A stretch of DNA of 64,000 nucleotides, taken from contig NZ_CP071057.1 of assembly GCF_017161425.1 (NCBI RefSeq), forward strand, positions 2,481,501 through 2,545,500, written 5' to 3'. The stretch is from Marinicauda algicola. Lineage in GTDB: Bacteria; Pseudomonadota; Alphaproteobacteria; Caulobacterales; Maricaulaceae. Numbering within the stretch: the first letter of the stretch is position 1; each line of letters begins with the position of its first letter. The position numbers and the translations under genes were made by a program. The notes under the pieces are model-generated. The model worked only from the letters and a program-made list of their open reading frames with translations, ran no database searches and was not told where the DNA came from. Shown here in pieces: positions 8,167-18,235 of this stretch.

Positions 8167-9606
8167 ATGGCATTCGATTTCAATCGGCGTTCGCTCATTC
8201 TCTCCGGCGCCGCGCTGTCGGCCATGGCGGGCACGAGCTTGCTGGGCGGCTGCGAAAGCCTGCTGCAGAAGATCCAGAACCGGCCGACGCGCCGCGGCAC
8301 GCAGAGCCTGTCATCCACAGATCCGGTCTGGAGCGTGTACCGCGCGGCAGTCAGCGCGATGCAGGCGCGCCAGGCCGGGGACGCGCGCAACTGGACCGAA
8401 CAGGCGCGCATCCATCTCGACCACTGCCCGCACGGGAACTGGTTCTTCCTGCCCTGGCACCGGGCCTACCTCTTCTATTTCGAGCAGATCTGCCGCGAAC
8501 TCAGCGGCGACGACGGCTTCGCCCTGCCCTACTGGAACTGGAACCAGAACCGGTCCATCCCGGCCCCGTTCTGGAGCGGCGTGCTCAACCACCCGCGATC
8601 GGTCAATTCCTCGAGCACGCTGCCCGACAGCTGGGTCGGCGACACGGTGCTGAACAACATCCTCGCGCTGACCAACTTCACCCAATTCGCCAGCGGCCCG
8701 TCGACGACCCAGCGCGGCTTCTCCTTCTCCGGCTCTCTCGAAGCCACGCCGCACAACAACGTGCATGGCTGGACGGGCGGGGACATGGGAACCTACTGGT
8801 CGCCGCTCGACCCGATCTTCTGGCTGCACCACTGCATGATCGACTGCATGTGGTGGCACTGGAACGCGGATCTCGGCAATCCCAACACCAACGACCCGGG
8901 ATGGAGCAATTTCACCTTCTCCAACAATTTCGTGGACGGGAACGGCAATCCGGTCGACATCCAGGTGATCAGCACCGTGCTCATGCCGCTGCTCTCCTAT
9001 CGCTACGAGCCCTGCCAGATCGGCGGGGACACGATGCTGGAGATGGCGCGCCGCGACGTGGCCGACGCCCGCCGCCTTCGCGAGTTCCTGGAGGCGGGCG
9101 CCGAGGTGCCGACCCGGCTGGACGACAGTGTCGTCCTCGACCGGGGCCTTGTGGCCATGATCGGCGAGCCGGTCCGCAGCGAACTCGTCATCCCCGCCGA
9201 GCTCGCACGTCAGGCGCTCGACGGCCGCGCGCCGCATCTCGTCGCCGAGCTGGAGGGCGTGCGCCCGCCGGCCGACGAATCCTTCTTCGTGCGGGTCTTC
9301 CTCAACCTGCCCGAGGCGAATGCGCAGACCTCCACCGACAGCCCTCACTATGCGGGCTCGTTCGGCTTCTTCGAGGATCCCGACGCCCATGCCGGCCACG
9401 ATGCGGGCCGGGCCTTCCGGGTCGATCTCACGCCGGGGCTGCGCAGGCTGTCCCAGGCGGGACGGCTCGGGAACGCGGTCGCCATCCAGCTCGTTGCCGT
9501 GCCGATGCCCGGCCGCGAGCCGGTCGCGGCGCCCGCGATGCCGATCCAGGCCGTGCGGGCCGGCCTGCTGCCCGCGGTCCGCACCCGCTTCGACGAGAGG
9601 GAGTGA
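8167..9606 (+). CDS. Tyrosinase-family copper oxidase, exported lipoprotein
   Basis: Type 3 copper oxidases hydroxylate or oxidise phenols. In this 479-residue protein CuA ligands would be H83, H89 and H98, with C87 placed like the thioether cysteine of catechol oxidases. The CuB side shows HNNVHGW and DPIFWLHH. The N-terminus NRRSLILSGAAL followed by a lipobox LLGGC with Cys29 suggests export by Tat and lipidation. The C-terminal third resembles the beta-rich domain of plant-type polyphenol oxidases. The ATG at 8167 sits behind AAGGAGG; an upstream in-frame ATG at 8122 would bury the signal. A small lipoprotein gene follows after four bases. The natural substrate is unknown. Confidence 0.88.
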   Translation: MAFDFNRRSLILSGAALSAMAGTSLLGGCESLLQKIQNRPTRRGTQSLSSTDPVWSVYRAAVSAMQARQAGDARNWTEQARIHLDHCPHGNWFFLPWHRAYLFYFEQICRELSGDDGFALPYWNWNQNRSIPAPFWSGVLNHPRSVNSSSTLPDSWVGDTVLNNILALTNFTQFASGPSTTQRGFSFSGSLEATPHNNVHGWTGGDMGTYWSPLDPIFWLHHCMIDCMWWHWNADLGNPNTNDPGWSNFTFSNNFVDGNGNPVDIQVISTVLMPLLSYRYEPCQIGGDTMLEMARRDVADARRLREFLEAGAEVPTRLDDSVVLDRGLVAMIGEPVRSELVIPAELARQALDGRAPHLVAELEGVRPPADESFFVRVFLNLPEANAQTSTDSPHYAGSFGFFEDPDAHAGHDAGRAFRVDLTPGLRRLSQAGRLGNAVAIQLVAVPMPGREPVAAPAMPIQAVRAGLLPAVRTRFDERE

Positions 9607-9610
9607 GACG

Positions 9611-10027
9611 GTGAAGCTCCTCGGCCCCGCCCTCGCCGTGATGCTCCTGGCCGCCTGCGGCGCGCCGGGGCAGGGGGCAGGGCCGGCGGGACCTCCGCCG
9701 GCCGAGCCATCCGGCGAGGCGGTGCCGCTCGGTGCGGGGCGCGCGCAGGCCCGGTTCTCGATCGGGCCCGCGGCCGGCATCGACCTCGTGGTGGCGGCCG
9801 TGGACAATCCGGATCGGGCCCCGGTCAGCCTGGCCGTGCGATGGCGGCCGGGCCCGCAGGACGCGGCGGTCGACCTGCCCCCGGTCGGGCTCTTCCCGGT
9901 CGACCGCGGCGGGCGCTACCGGATCGCCCTGCCGGATGCGGCGTCCCGGCGATCCGGCCGGATCGAGGTCGAGCTGCAGACCCCCTCCCCGGCGGTGCGC
10001 CTTCAGGTGAACGTGCAGCCGAACTGA
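9611..10027 (+). CDS. Small lipoprotein downstream of tyrosinase
   Basis: The 138-residue product starts at GTG and has a short hydrophobic signal with lipobox MLLAACG, so it should be a lipid-anchored envelope protein. A Gly/Pro/Ala linker precedes a small domain with alternating hydrophobic strands (IDLVVAAVDN, SLAVRWRPG, GRIEVELQT). I do not recognise the family. The four-base gap to the tyrosinase gene suggests co-translation and perhaps a partner role, such as copper delivery or anchoring, but no Cys or Met-rich copper site is visible. Its stop codon lies inside a parS palindrome. Confidence 0.72.
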   Translation: MKLLGPALAVMLLAACGAPGQGAGPAGPPPAEPSGEAVPLGAGRAQARFSIGPAAGIDLVVAAVDNPDRAPVSLAVRWRPGPQDAAVDLPPVGLFPVDRGGRYRIALPDAASRRSGRIEVELQTPSPAVRLQVNVQPN

Positions 10028-10047
10028 GGTTTCACGTGAAACCTCAG
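10024..10047. other. parS centromere site 1 (24-base perfect palindrome)
   Basis: The core GTTTCACGTGAAAC at 10029-10042 is the ParB-binding parS sequence. Flanking CTGAG and CTCAG extend it to a perfect 24-base palindrome. It overlaps the stop codons of both convergent neighbours. It is the outermost of five sites. Confidence 0.9.
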
Positions 10048-11003
10048 CCTCGCGCCTGCGGGCAGGTGGCGTAGACGCCCCTCGCCGTCTGGGCGGCGCG
10101 CAGGGCGCGGGTGGCGGCGGCGACGTCGTCGACGCTGATCACTTCCGCGCCATTGTCGGCCATTTCCAGATAGTTCGCCGTGCCCTGCCGTTCGGCGCGG
10201 AAGTCGCCGAAGCTGGTCTCGATGCCGCGCGCGGCGAGCGCCGCGTCGAACTCCGGCTCGCCGTGACCGAGGCCCAGCCAGGCGACGATCCGGGAGAGAT
10301 CGACACCGGCCTGTTCCAGGGTCGCGAGATCGGAGAGATCGTCGAGCCCGGCGGAGATCATGAGTTCGGGCGCCTCGCCATGCGCCGCGATCGCGTCCTC
10401 CAGCGAATAGGTGATCAGCACGGCCCGTCCGGTCGCGTCCGCCGCCTTCAGTCCCGCGATCGCCTCGGCCACCGTCACGTCCTTCAGGTCGACCTGGGCG
10501 ATGGCGGCGCCCTCGATCGCGGCGAGCGCCTCGGCGAAGGTCGGCGGGGCTTCGTCGAGCACCGTGCCGGTCTCGTCGACCAGGCGCAGGGAACCGAACT
10601 CCTCGAGCGTCACCTGCGAGACCGGTCCGCTGCCCGTCGTGGTGCGGTCGACCGTGTCGTCGTGCATCAGGACGAGATGGCCGTCGGCGGTTCGCGCCAC
10701 GTCCATTTCGACGAAGACCGCGCCGTCGAGGATCGACCGCTCGAAGGTGGAGATCGCATTCTCCGCATGGCCGGGGCGCGGCCCGCCGCGATGGGCCTGG
10801 ACCAGCGTCGCGCCGGCCTCGCGCGTGCAGTCGAGATAGATCCCGAGCGCGAGCCCATCGAGCCAGTCCCCGGCGATCGCCTCGCGGGCGGTCTCCTCGC
10901 GCGCGTCCTCGTAGGTCGAGGCGCGCGGCCCGCAATTGGCGAGCGTGAGGGCGCTGACGAGCCCGAGCGGCAGGAAGGAGAGAAAGCGCAGCGCGTCCTT
11001 CAT
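10044..11003 (-). CDS. Glycerophosphodiester phosphodiesterase lipoprotein
   Basis: GDPD enzymes hydrolyse glycerophosphodiesters from phospholipid turnover into an alcohol and glycerol-3-phosphate. The 319-residue protein has a signal with lipobox LTLANC, then the GDPD pattern: AHRGGPRPGHAENAISTFE with the catalytic His-Arg and Glu-Asn, VEMDVARTADGHLVLMHDDTVDRTT, and DLKD. The start at 11003 was chosen because it begins the signal peptide; a longer frame overlaps the upstream gene. It follows a dienelactone hydrolase gene by 13 bases. A second GDPD lipoprotein is at 56905-57900. Confidence 0.88.
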   Translation of the reverse strand: MKDALRFLSFLPLGLVSALTLANCGPRASTYEDAREETAREAIAGDWLDGLALGIYLDCTREAGATLVQAHRGGPRPGHAENAISTFERSILDGAVFVEMDVARTADGHLVLMHDDTVDRTTTGSGPVSQVTLEEFGSLRLVDETGTVLDEAPPTFAEALAAIEGAAIAQVDLKDVTVAEAIAGLKAADATGRAVLITYSLEDAIAAHGEAPELMISAGLDDLSDLATLEQAGVDLSRIVAWLGLGHGEPEFDAALAARGIETSFGDFRAERQGTANYLEMADNGAEVISVDDVAAATRALRAAQTARGVYATCPQARG

Positions 11004-11016
11004 CGGAGCTCGCCGC

Positions 11017-11700
11017 TCAGCCGAGATGGGACTGGAAGAAGGCGCGGGTGCGCGCATTGGCGTTCTCCGCCGCCTTGGCGTCGAAATGCTCCCCGCCCGG
11101 GCGGGCGAAGGCATGGTCGACGCCCTCGTAGCGGTGGAGCGTGACCTGGTCGTGGTCCTTCAGCGCGTCCATCACCGTCTTCTGGGCGTCCTTGTCGACG
11201 AAGCGGTCCTCGGCCGCGATGTGCAGCATGAGCGGCTTGGCGATGGTCTTCGCCTCGCCCAGATACTTGTCGATATTGACCCCGTAATAGCCGACCGTCG
11301 CATCGCTGCCGGTGCGGCAGGCGGTGAGATAGGCGAGCAGCCCGCCGAGGCAGTAGCCGACCGCGCCGGCCTTGCCCCCGCCCTGGCGGCGTGCGTAGCG
11401 AAGCGTCTCGCCGATGTCGTCGACGCCCTTGTCGATGTCGAATTGATTCATGTAATCAAAGGCTTGCTGCCATTCTTCCTCGGTCTTGTCGGTCAGCTGG
11501 ATGCCCGGCTTGATGCGCCAGAACAGGTCCGGGCAGATCGCGGTGAAGCCCTGGGCCGCATAATGATCGGTGAGATCGCGCATCACCTGGTTGACGCCGA
11601 AGATCTCCTGGATCACGACGATGGCCGGCCCCTCCCCGTTCTGATAGGCCATGAACTCGCCGTCCGGGGTCTTGATGGTGACCTGTTCTCCCGTCGCCAT
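11017..11700 (-). CDS. Dienelactone hydrolase family protein
   Basis: The 227-residue alpha/beta hydrolase shows IVVIQEIFGVNQVMRDLTDHYA, the nucleophile elbow GYCLGG with the family's Cys nucleophile, and the late VDHAFAR histidine, which together match the dienelactone hydrolase family. Members hydrolyse cyclic esters and related carboxylic esters; the true substrate here is not shown. The ATG at 11700 begins right before the conserved N-terminus (the longer upstream frame is unlikely). It is transcribed away from the DUF6489 gene. Confidence 0.88.
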   Translation of the reverse strand: MATGEQVTIKTPDGEFMAYQNGEGPAIVVIQEIFGVNQVMRDLTDHYAAQGFTAICPDLFWRIKPGIQLTDKTEEEWQQAFDYMNQFDIDKGVDDIGETLRYARRQGGGKAGAVGYCLGGLLAYLTACRTGSDATVGYYGVNIDKYLGEAKTIAKPLMLHIAAEDRFVDKDAQKTVMDALKDHDQVTLHRYEGVDHAFARPGGEHFDAKAAENANARTRAFFQSHLG

Positions 11701-11808
11701 GATCGGTCTCCTTCGCTCTGGCTCGCGCGCTTGCGCGGTTTGATATAAAGCGTGATCAGGGGGAGGCGAAACCGGTTCACCGGTCAGCTTCCCCGTGACC
11801 ATAACAAA

Positions 11809-11851
11809 CCTGAAGCAGGATCGCTTCGATCCGAAGTGTTCCTGCTTTAGG
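11809..11851. repeat. 43-base near-perfect inverted repeat in a divergent promoter region
   Basis: Arms 11809-11828 and 11832-11851 pair over 20 positions with one mismatch and two G-T wobbles around a 3-base loop. The outer part reads GAAGCAGGA and TCCTGCTTT. It lies between divergent genes, so it is not the terminator of either. It may be a mobile palindromic repeat or a regulatory site. Confidence 0.75.
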
Positions 11852-11926
11852 GTGCTAACGGACCGGCGGCCCATTCGTGCCGCGCGGCGCCTTCGAAAAC
11901 TCACCGCCAGCCAAGACGAGGCGATC

Positions 11927-12160
11927 ATGAAGGTCAATATCGAGATCGACTGCAGCCCCGAGGAAGCCCGGGCCTTCATGGGTCTGCCCGACGTGTCCGC
12001 GTTCAACCAGCAGATGGTCGAGGAGATGAGCGCGCGCATGCGCGAGAACATCAAGCAGATGGAGCCGGAGACCTTCATGCGCTCGATGATGAGCTTCGGC
12101 GGCGAGTGGCAGCGCCAGTTCATGGACATGATGCAGAAGGCGTCGGGCTCGAAGAGCTGA
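11927..12160 (+). CDS. DUF6489-type small conserved protein
   Basis: The 77-residue product begins MKVNIEIDCSPEEARAFMGLPDV and continues as a Met- and Gln-rich amphipathic helix (QQMVEEMSARMRENIKQ) ending in WQRQFMDMMQKASG. It has no signal or membrane segment. It matches my memory of a small alphaproteobacterial family found next to mnmE (DUF6489); its function is unknown. The one-base gap to mnmE suggests translational coupling. The ATG at 11927 begins the conserved part; an upstream in-frame ATG at 11795 reads through the inverted repeat and is unlikely. Confidence 0.8.
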   Translation: MKVNIEIDCSPEEARAFMGLPDVSAFNQQMVEEMSARMRENIKQMEPETFMRSMMSFGGEWQRQFMDMMQKASGSKS

Positions 12161-12161
12161 G

Positions 12162-13496
12162 ATGACCGACACGATCTTCGCCCTGGCGAGCGCGCCCGGC
12201 CGCGCGGGGGTCGCCGTGCTGCGCGTGTCCGGACCGCGCGCCGCCGCGATCCTGGGCTCCCTCGCCGGCGGATTGCCCGAACCCCGGCGGGCCGCCCTGC
12301 GCGCCCTTCGGGGGGCGGATGGCGGGGTGATCGATCGCGGCCTCGTGCTCTGGTTTCCGGGGCCAGCGAGCTTCACCGGCGAGGACTGCGCCGAGTTCCA
12401 CGTCCATGGCGGTCCGGCGGTGATCGCGGCCATGGCCGACGCCCTGTCCGTCGCGGGCGCGCGTCCGGCCGAGGCGGGGGAATTCACGCGGCGCGCCTTC
12501 GAGCACGGCAAGCTCGACCTCACCGAGGCCGAGGGCCTCGCCGATCTCGTCGATGCCGAGACCGAGGGTCAGCGCGCCCAGGCGCTCGCCCAGCTCGACG
12601 GGGCGCTGAAGAGCCTCTACGAGGGCTGGCGCGAGGAGCTGATCGCCATCCTCGCGGCGGTGGAGGGGGAGATCGACTTTCCCGACGAGGCCGACGTGCC
12701 CGAGGCGCTGTCGCACACCGCCGCCGCGCCGCTGGAGTCCCTCATTGCCGCGCTGGAGGATCACCTGGCCGACGACCGCCGCGGCGAGCGCGTGCGCGAG
12801 GGCTTCGTCATTGCCCTGATCGGGCCGCCGAATGCGGGCAAGTCCTCGCTCCTCAATGCGCTCGCGCGGCGCGAGGCGGCGATCGTCACCGAGATTCCCG
12901 GCACGACGCGCGACATCGTCGAGGTGCGCCAGGTGCGGGCGGGCTTCCCCGTCATCCTCGCCGACACGGCGGGCCTGCGCGAGGCGGCCGACATCGTCGA
13001 GGCCGAGGGGGTGCGCCGGGCGCTGGCGCGGGCGCAGGATGCGGACCTGCGTCTCGGCGTGCTCGATGTTTCACGTGAAACATCCCATGAGCGCGCGGCC
13101 CTGCTCGCCCGGCTGCGGCCCGGCGACGCCCTGGTCCTCAACAAGACCGATCTCGCCGCCCCGCCGCAGATCGACGTGCCCGAGGGTGTGCGCGTCATCG
13201 CCCTGTCGGTGAAGGCGGCGGAAGGCCTCGACGCGCTCGAGGCCTTTCTCGACGAGACCGTGCTCGACCGGCTCGGCCGCCGCGAGGCGCCCGCCCTGTC
13301 CCGGGCCCGCCATCGCCGCGCCGTCGAGGAGGCGCTCGCGGCCCTGGAGCGGGCCCGCGAGCAGCTCGGCCGTCACCCGGAACTCGCCGGTGCCGATCTC
13401 CATCTCGCCGTGCGGGCGCTGGAGAGCCTCACCGGCCGCATCGATGTCGAGGACGTGCTCGACCGGGTGTTCAGCCAGTTCTGCATCGGCAAGTGA
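12162..13496 (+). CDS. mnmE: tRNA modification GTPase MnmE
   Basis: MnmE works with MnmG to install the carboxymethylaminomethyl group on wobble uridine of certain tRNAs. The 444-residue protein has the N-terminal formyl-THF domain (DTIFALASAPGRAGVAVLRVSG), the inserted G domain with P-loop GPPNAGKSS near residue 225, DTAGLR and NKTD, and the C-terminal CIGK motif. A parS core lies inside it and encodes VSRET in the G domain between the DTAGLR region and NKTD. It is followed by another parS and mnmG. Confidence 0.96.
   Translation: MTDTIFALASAPGRAGVAVLRVSGPRAAAILGSLAGGLPEPRRAALRALRGADGGVIDRGLVLWFPGPASFTGEDCAEFHVHGGPAVIAAMADALSVAGARPAEAGEFTRRAFEHGKLDLTEAEGLADLVDAETEGQRAQALAQLDGALKSLYEGWREELIAILAAVEGEIDFPDEADVPEALSHTAAAPLESLIAALEDHLADDRRGERVREGFVIALIGPPNAGKSSLLNALARREAAIVTEIPGTTRDIVEVRQVRAGFPVILADTAGLREAADIVEAEGVRRALARAQDADLRLGVLDVSRETSHERAALLARLRPGDALVLNKTDLAAPPQIDVPEGVRVIALSVKAAEGLDALEAFLDETVLDRLGRREAPALSRARHRRAVEEALAALERAREQLGRHPELAGADLHLAVRALESLTGRIDVEDVLDRVFSQFCIGK
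13065..13084. other. parS centromere site 2 (inside mnmE)
   Basis: The core GTTTCACGTGAAAC lies at 13068-13081, extended by GAT/ATC to a perfect 20-base palindrome. In the mnmE frame it encodes DVSRETS. Confidence 0.92.
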
Positions 13497-13517
13497 GCGT
13501 CCCTTCTGGCGGGCGGA

Positions 13518-13535
13518 ATGTTTCACGTGAAACAT
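13518..13535. other. parS centromere site 3 (mnmE-mnmG intergenic)
   Basis: The core at 13520-13533 is flanked by AT on both sides to give an 18-base palindrome. It is the only one of the five that is fully intergenic. Confidence 0.92.
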
Positions 13536-13641
13536 CGCCGCCCTCACCCCGCCATCTCGACTTTTCGCCCCCGATCGCCTATCTGCACCTCGACACGGAA
13601 ATTGCGGGCCGGAGCCCGCGCGAGCCGTCGAACGGAACTCC

Positions 13642-15531
<1,890 letters not shown>

Positions 15532-15535
15532 ACCG

Positions 15536-16171
15536 ATGGCGGACCCGGTGATGGACGCGGCCGGCTTCCAGGCCCGCACGGGTGTTTCACGTGAAACACT
15601 TCGGCGCTACGAGACCTGGCGGCGCCTGCTGGAGGAGCGCAATGCGGTGATGAACCTCGTCGGGCGCTCGACCCTGCCCGATTTCTGGTTCCGCCATGCG
15701 CTGGATTCCTGGCAGGTCGCCACCCACGCGCCGGACGCGCGCCGTTGGCTCGATCTCGGCGCCGGGGCAGGCTTTCCCGGCTTCGCCATCGCCTTCTCGC
15801 TCATGGAGCGGGGCGTCGAGGGCGAGGTGACGCTTGTGGAATCGATCCAGAAGAAGGCCGACTTCCTCACCGAGGTCGCCGAGGCGACGGGCGCGCCGGT
15901 GCGTGTCCTTCCTGTACGTGCCGAGAGCCTCGATCCGCACACGCGCTACGATGTGGTAACCGCGCGCGCGCTTACATCGCTGACGAAGCTCCTCGCCTAT
16001 GCCAAACCCTTTGTGGATAACGGCGCGATTTGCCTGTTTCCGAAGGGTCAGCGCTATCGCGAGGAATTGACCGAGGCGCGCAAAAGCTGGACCTTCGACC
16101 ATGAGGTCATACCCAGTGTGACCTCTCCCGACGCCGCCATCCTTCGTATCGAGGACGTGTCCCGTGTCTGA
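15536..16171 (+). CDS. rsmG: 16S rRNA (guanine527-N7)-methyltransferase RsmG
   Basis: RsmG methylates G527 of 16S rRNA using S-adenosylmethionine. The 211-residue protein shows NLVGRSTLPDFWFRHALDSWQ and the SAM-binding WLDLGAGAGFPGFAIAF, followed by VESIQKKADFL. A parS core near the 5' end encodes GVSRETLRRYE, a sequence also conserved in relatives. The last 8 bases overlap the parA start. Confidence 0.95.
   Translation: MADPVMDAAGFQARTGVSRETLRRYETWRRLLEERNAVMNLVGRSTLPDFWFRHALDSWQVATHAPDARRWLDLGAGAGFPGFAIAFSLMERGVEGEVTLVESIQKKADFLTEVAEATGAPVRVLPVRAESLDPHTRYDVVTARALTSLTKLLAYAKPFVDNGAICLFPKGQRYREELTEARKSWTFDHEVIPSVTSPDAAILRIEDVSRV
15582..15599. other. parS centromere site 5 (inside rsmG)
   Basis: The core at 15584-15597 is flanked by GT and AC to give an 18-base palindrome. 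It encodes VSRET in the rsmG frame and is the site closest to parAB. Confidence 0.92.
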
Positions 16172-16994
16172 TCTGAAAAACGCCCCGCCCAAGGTCATCG
16201 CCATCGCCAACCAGAAGGGCGGGGTCGGCAAGACGACGACGGCGATCAATCTCGCGACCGCGCTCGCCGCCATCGGCAAGCAGGTCGTGGTGCTCGATCT
16301 CGACCCCCAGGGCAACGCCTCCACCGGGCTCGGCGTCGGGCGCTCGGCGCGCAAGGCGACCTCCTACGACGTGCTGGTCGCCGAGCGGGCGATGGAGGAT
16401 GCGCTGATCGACACCGCCGTGCCGGGCCTGTCCATCATCCCGTCCGACGTCGACCTCTCCGGCGCGGAGCTGGAGCTGTCCAACGCGCCGCGCCGGTCCT
16501 ACCGGCTGCGCCACGCCATCGAGCGCTTCCGCCGGGCGCTGGCCGCGCGGAGCGCCCAGTGCGATTACGTCCTCATCGACTGCCCGCCCTCGCTCAATCT
16601 CCTGACCGTCAACGCGATGACGGCGGCGGATTCGGTGCTGGTGCCGCTGCAGTGCGAGTTTTTCGCGCTCGAGGGCCTGTCCCAGCTCATGCGAACCATC
16701 GAGCTGGTGCGCGGCAATCTCAACAAGGATCTGAAGATTCAAGGCGTTGTGCTGACGATGTACGACAAGCGCAACAATCTCTCCGGCCAGGTCGCGGCCG
16801 ATGTGCGCGAGCATTTCGGCGACAAGGTCTATGCCACGATGATTCCGCGCAATGTGCGCGTCTCCGAGGCGCCCTCCTTCGGCAAGCCGGTCCTGCTCTA
16901 CGACATGAGCTGCTCGGGCGCGCAGGCCTATATCAGCCTCGCCAAGGAAGTCGTGCGCCAGGAGCGCAGCGCGGCCGAGGCGGTGTCGGCATGA
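16164..16994 (+). CDS. parA: Chromosome partitioning ATPase ParA
   Basis: ParA is the Walker-type ATPase that moves ParB-parS complexes along the nucleoid. The 276-residue protein has the deviant Walker A NQKGGVGKTTTAINLA near residue 20, DLDPQGNASTGLG and the later DCPPSLNLLT. Its length and lack of an N-terminal HTH fit chromosomal ParA/Soj rather than plasmid types. It overlaps rsmG by 8 bases and parB by 4, so expression is probably coupled. Confidence 0.95.
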   Translation: MSDLKNAPPKVIAIANQKGGVGKTTTAINLATALAAIGKQVVVLDLDPQGNASTGLGVGRSARKATSYDVLVAERAMEDALIDTAVPGLSIIPSDVDLSGAELELSNAPRRSYRLRHAIERFRRALAARSAQCDYVLIDCPPSLNLLTVNAMTAADSVLVPLQCEFFALEGLSQLMRTIELVRGNLNKDLKIQGVVLTMYDKRNNLSGQVAADVREHFGDKVYATMIPRNVRVSEAPSFGKPVLLYDMSCSGAQAYISLAKEVVRQERSAAEAVSA

Positions 16995-17908
16995 GCGCGG
17001 AGAAGGAAACCCGCACGCGCGGCCTCGGCCGCGGGCTCTCGGCCCTGTTCGACGAGGGCGAGGAGGCCGATGCGATCCGCGGGGAGTCCGCCGCGCAGAA
17101 GCCGGCCGACGCGGCGGGCGTGCGCGAGATCCCGATCGAGCTCATCGAGCCCAATCCCGACCAGCCGCGCAAGCGCTTCACCGAGGCCGACCTCGCCGAG
17201 CTTGCCGAATCGGTCGCGGAAAAGGGCCTGCTCCAGCCGCTTCTCGTGCGCCCGCTTCCCGGCGATGGCGACCGCTACCAGATCGTTGCCGGGGAGCGGC
17301 GCTGGCGCGCGGCGCAGCGCGCGCGGCTGCACCAGGTTCCCGTCATCGTGCGCGAGTTCACCGACCGCGAGACGCTCGAGATCGCGATCGTGGAGAACGT
17401 GCAGCGCGCGGACCTCAACGCCGTCGAGGAGGCGCGCGCCTTCAAGCAGCTGATCGAGAATTTCGGTCATACCCAGGACGAGGTCGCGCGCGCCGTCGGC
17501 AAGTCGCGCGCCCACATCGCCAACACGCTGCGCCTGCTCGCCCTGCCGCGGCCCGTGCTCGACCGGCTCGAGGCCGGCGAGATCACGCCGGGTCACGCCC
17601 GGGCCATCGCCTCGGCCACCGATCCGGCCGCGCTCGCCGAGCGCATCGTCCGGGAGGGCCTGTCGGTGCGCGCCGCCGAATCGCTCGCCCGCCAGTCCGG
17701 CGCGCCGACGCGTCCCGGCTCCGGTCCGAAGGCGAAGGGCGGCGAGAAGGACCCGGACACCCGCGCGCTCGAAGCCGACCTGTCCGACCGGCTCGGGCTC
17801 GAGGTGGATCTGCGCCATGCCGGGGAAGCCGGCGAGCTCCGCATCCGCTATTCGAGCCTCGAACAGCTCGACGATCTCTGCCGGAGGCTGAGCCAGGCCG
17901 GCAAGTAG
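16991..17908 (+). CDS. parB: Chromosome partitioning protein ParB
   Basis: ParB is the CTP-dependent DNA clamp that loads at parS and spreads. The 305-residue protein opens with RGLGRGLSALFDE, then has the CTPase motifs GERRWRAAQ and ENVQRADLNAVEEA near residues 98 and 136, a central HTH (TQDEVARAVGKSRAHIANTLRLL), and a C-terminal dimer domain. The ATG at 16991 overlaps the parA stop. Its target sites are the five parS copies just upstream. Confidence 0.95.
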   Translation: MSAEKETRTRGLGRGLSALFDEGEEADAIRGESAAQKPADAAGVREIPIELIEPNPDQPRKRFTEADLAELAESVAEKGLLQPLLVRPLPGDGDRYQIVAGERRWRAAQRARLHQVPVIVREFTDRETLEIAIVENVQRADLNAVEEARAFKQLIENFGHTQDEVARAVGKSRAHIANTLRLLALPRPVLDRLEAGEITPGHARAIASATDPAALAERIVREGLSVRAAESLARQSGAPTRPGSGPKAKGGEKDPDTRALEADLSDRLGLEVDLRHAGEAGELRIRYSSLEQLDDLCRRLSQAGK

Positions 17909-18235
17909 CGCGCCGGCCGGATTTCCCGCCAGGGTAGCGGCTCTCAGAGCGCGCAAAATTCTGCCGGCCGGGGCTGGGGACGTTTTGGCGCGCATTAGCG
18001 TCCCTTCGGAGACACGGTCTCCTAACCCGTTCTTTCCATTATGCTTTTTTGAGCTCTTACTTTCGCTCTCCCGCCGCAAGGCGGGATCCGGGGGGGCCGT
18101 GGCGGGCCTCGGGGCGGGCGGCCGGTCCGCGAGGCGGATCGAGGGTCGTTCGTGGCGTCGATCGCTCCGTTGCAGCGATCCTTGCCGCCTCCCGCAGGCG
18201 GGGCGGGGAAAACAGCGGCGGCGCCCGCGGCGAGC
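17909..18235. other. Intergenic region between convergent parB and holA
   Basis: No gene is supported in these 327 bases. Two hairpins are visible: GGAGAC/GTCTCC at 18008-18022, and TCCCGCC-GCAA-GGCGGGA at 18069-18086. A run of six T lies at 18045-18050. Neither hairpin is directly followed by a T-run on its coding side, so I do not call a classical terminator. Confidence 0.5.

Noticed and set aside
11795-11926. Longer N-terminus for the DUF6489-type protein starting at 11795
   Set aside because: It would read through the inverted repeat and does not resemble the conserved family start at MKVNIEID.
18069-18086. Hairpin as a terminator for parB or holA
   Set aside because: The stem is good, but no T-run follows it on either strand; I list it only as an intergenic hairpin.
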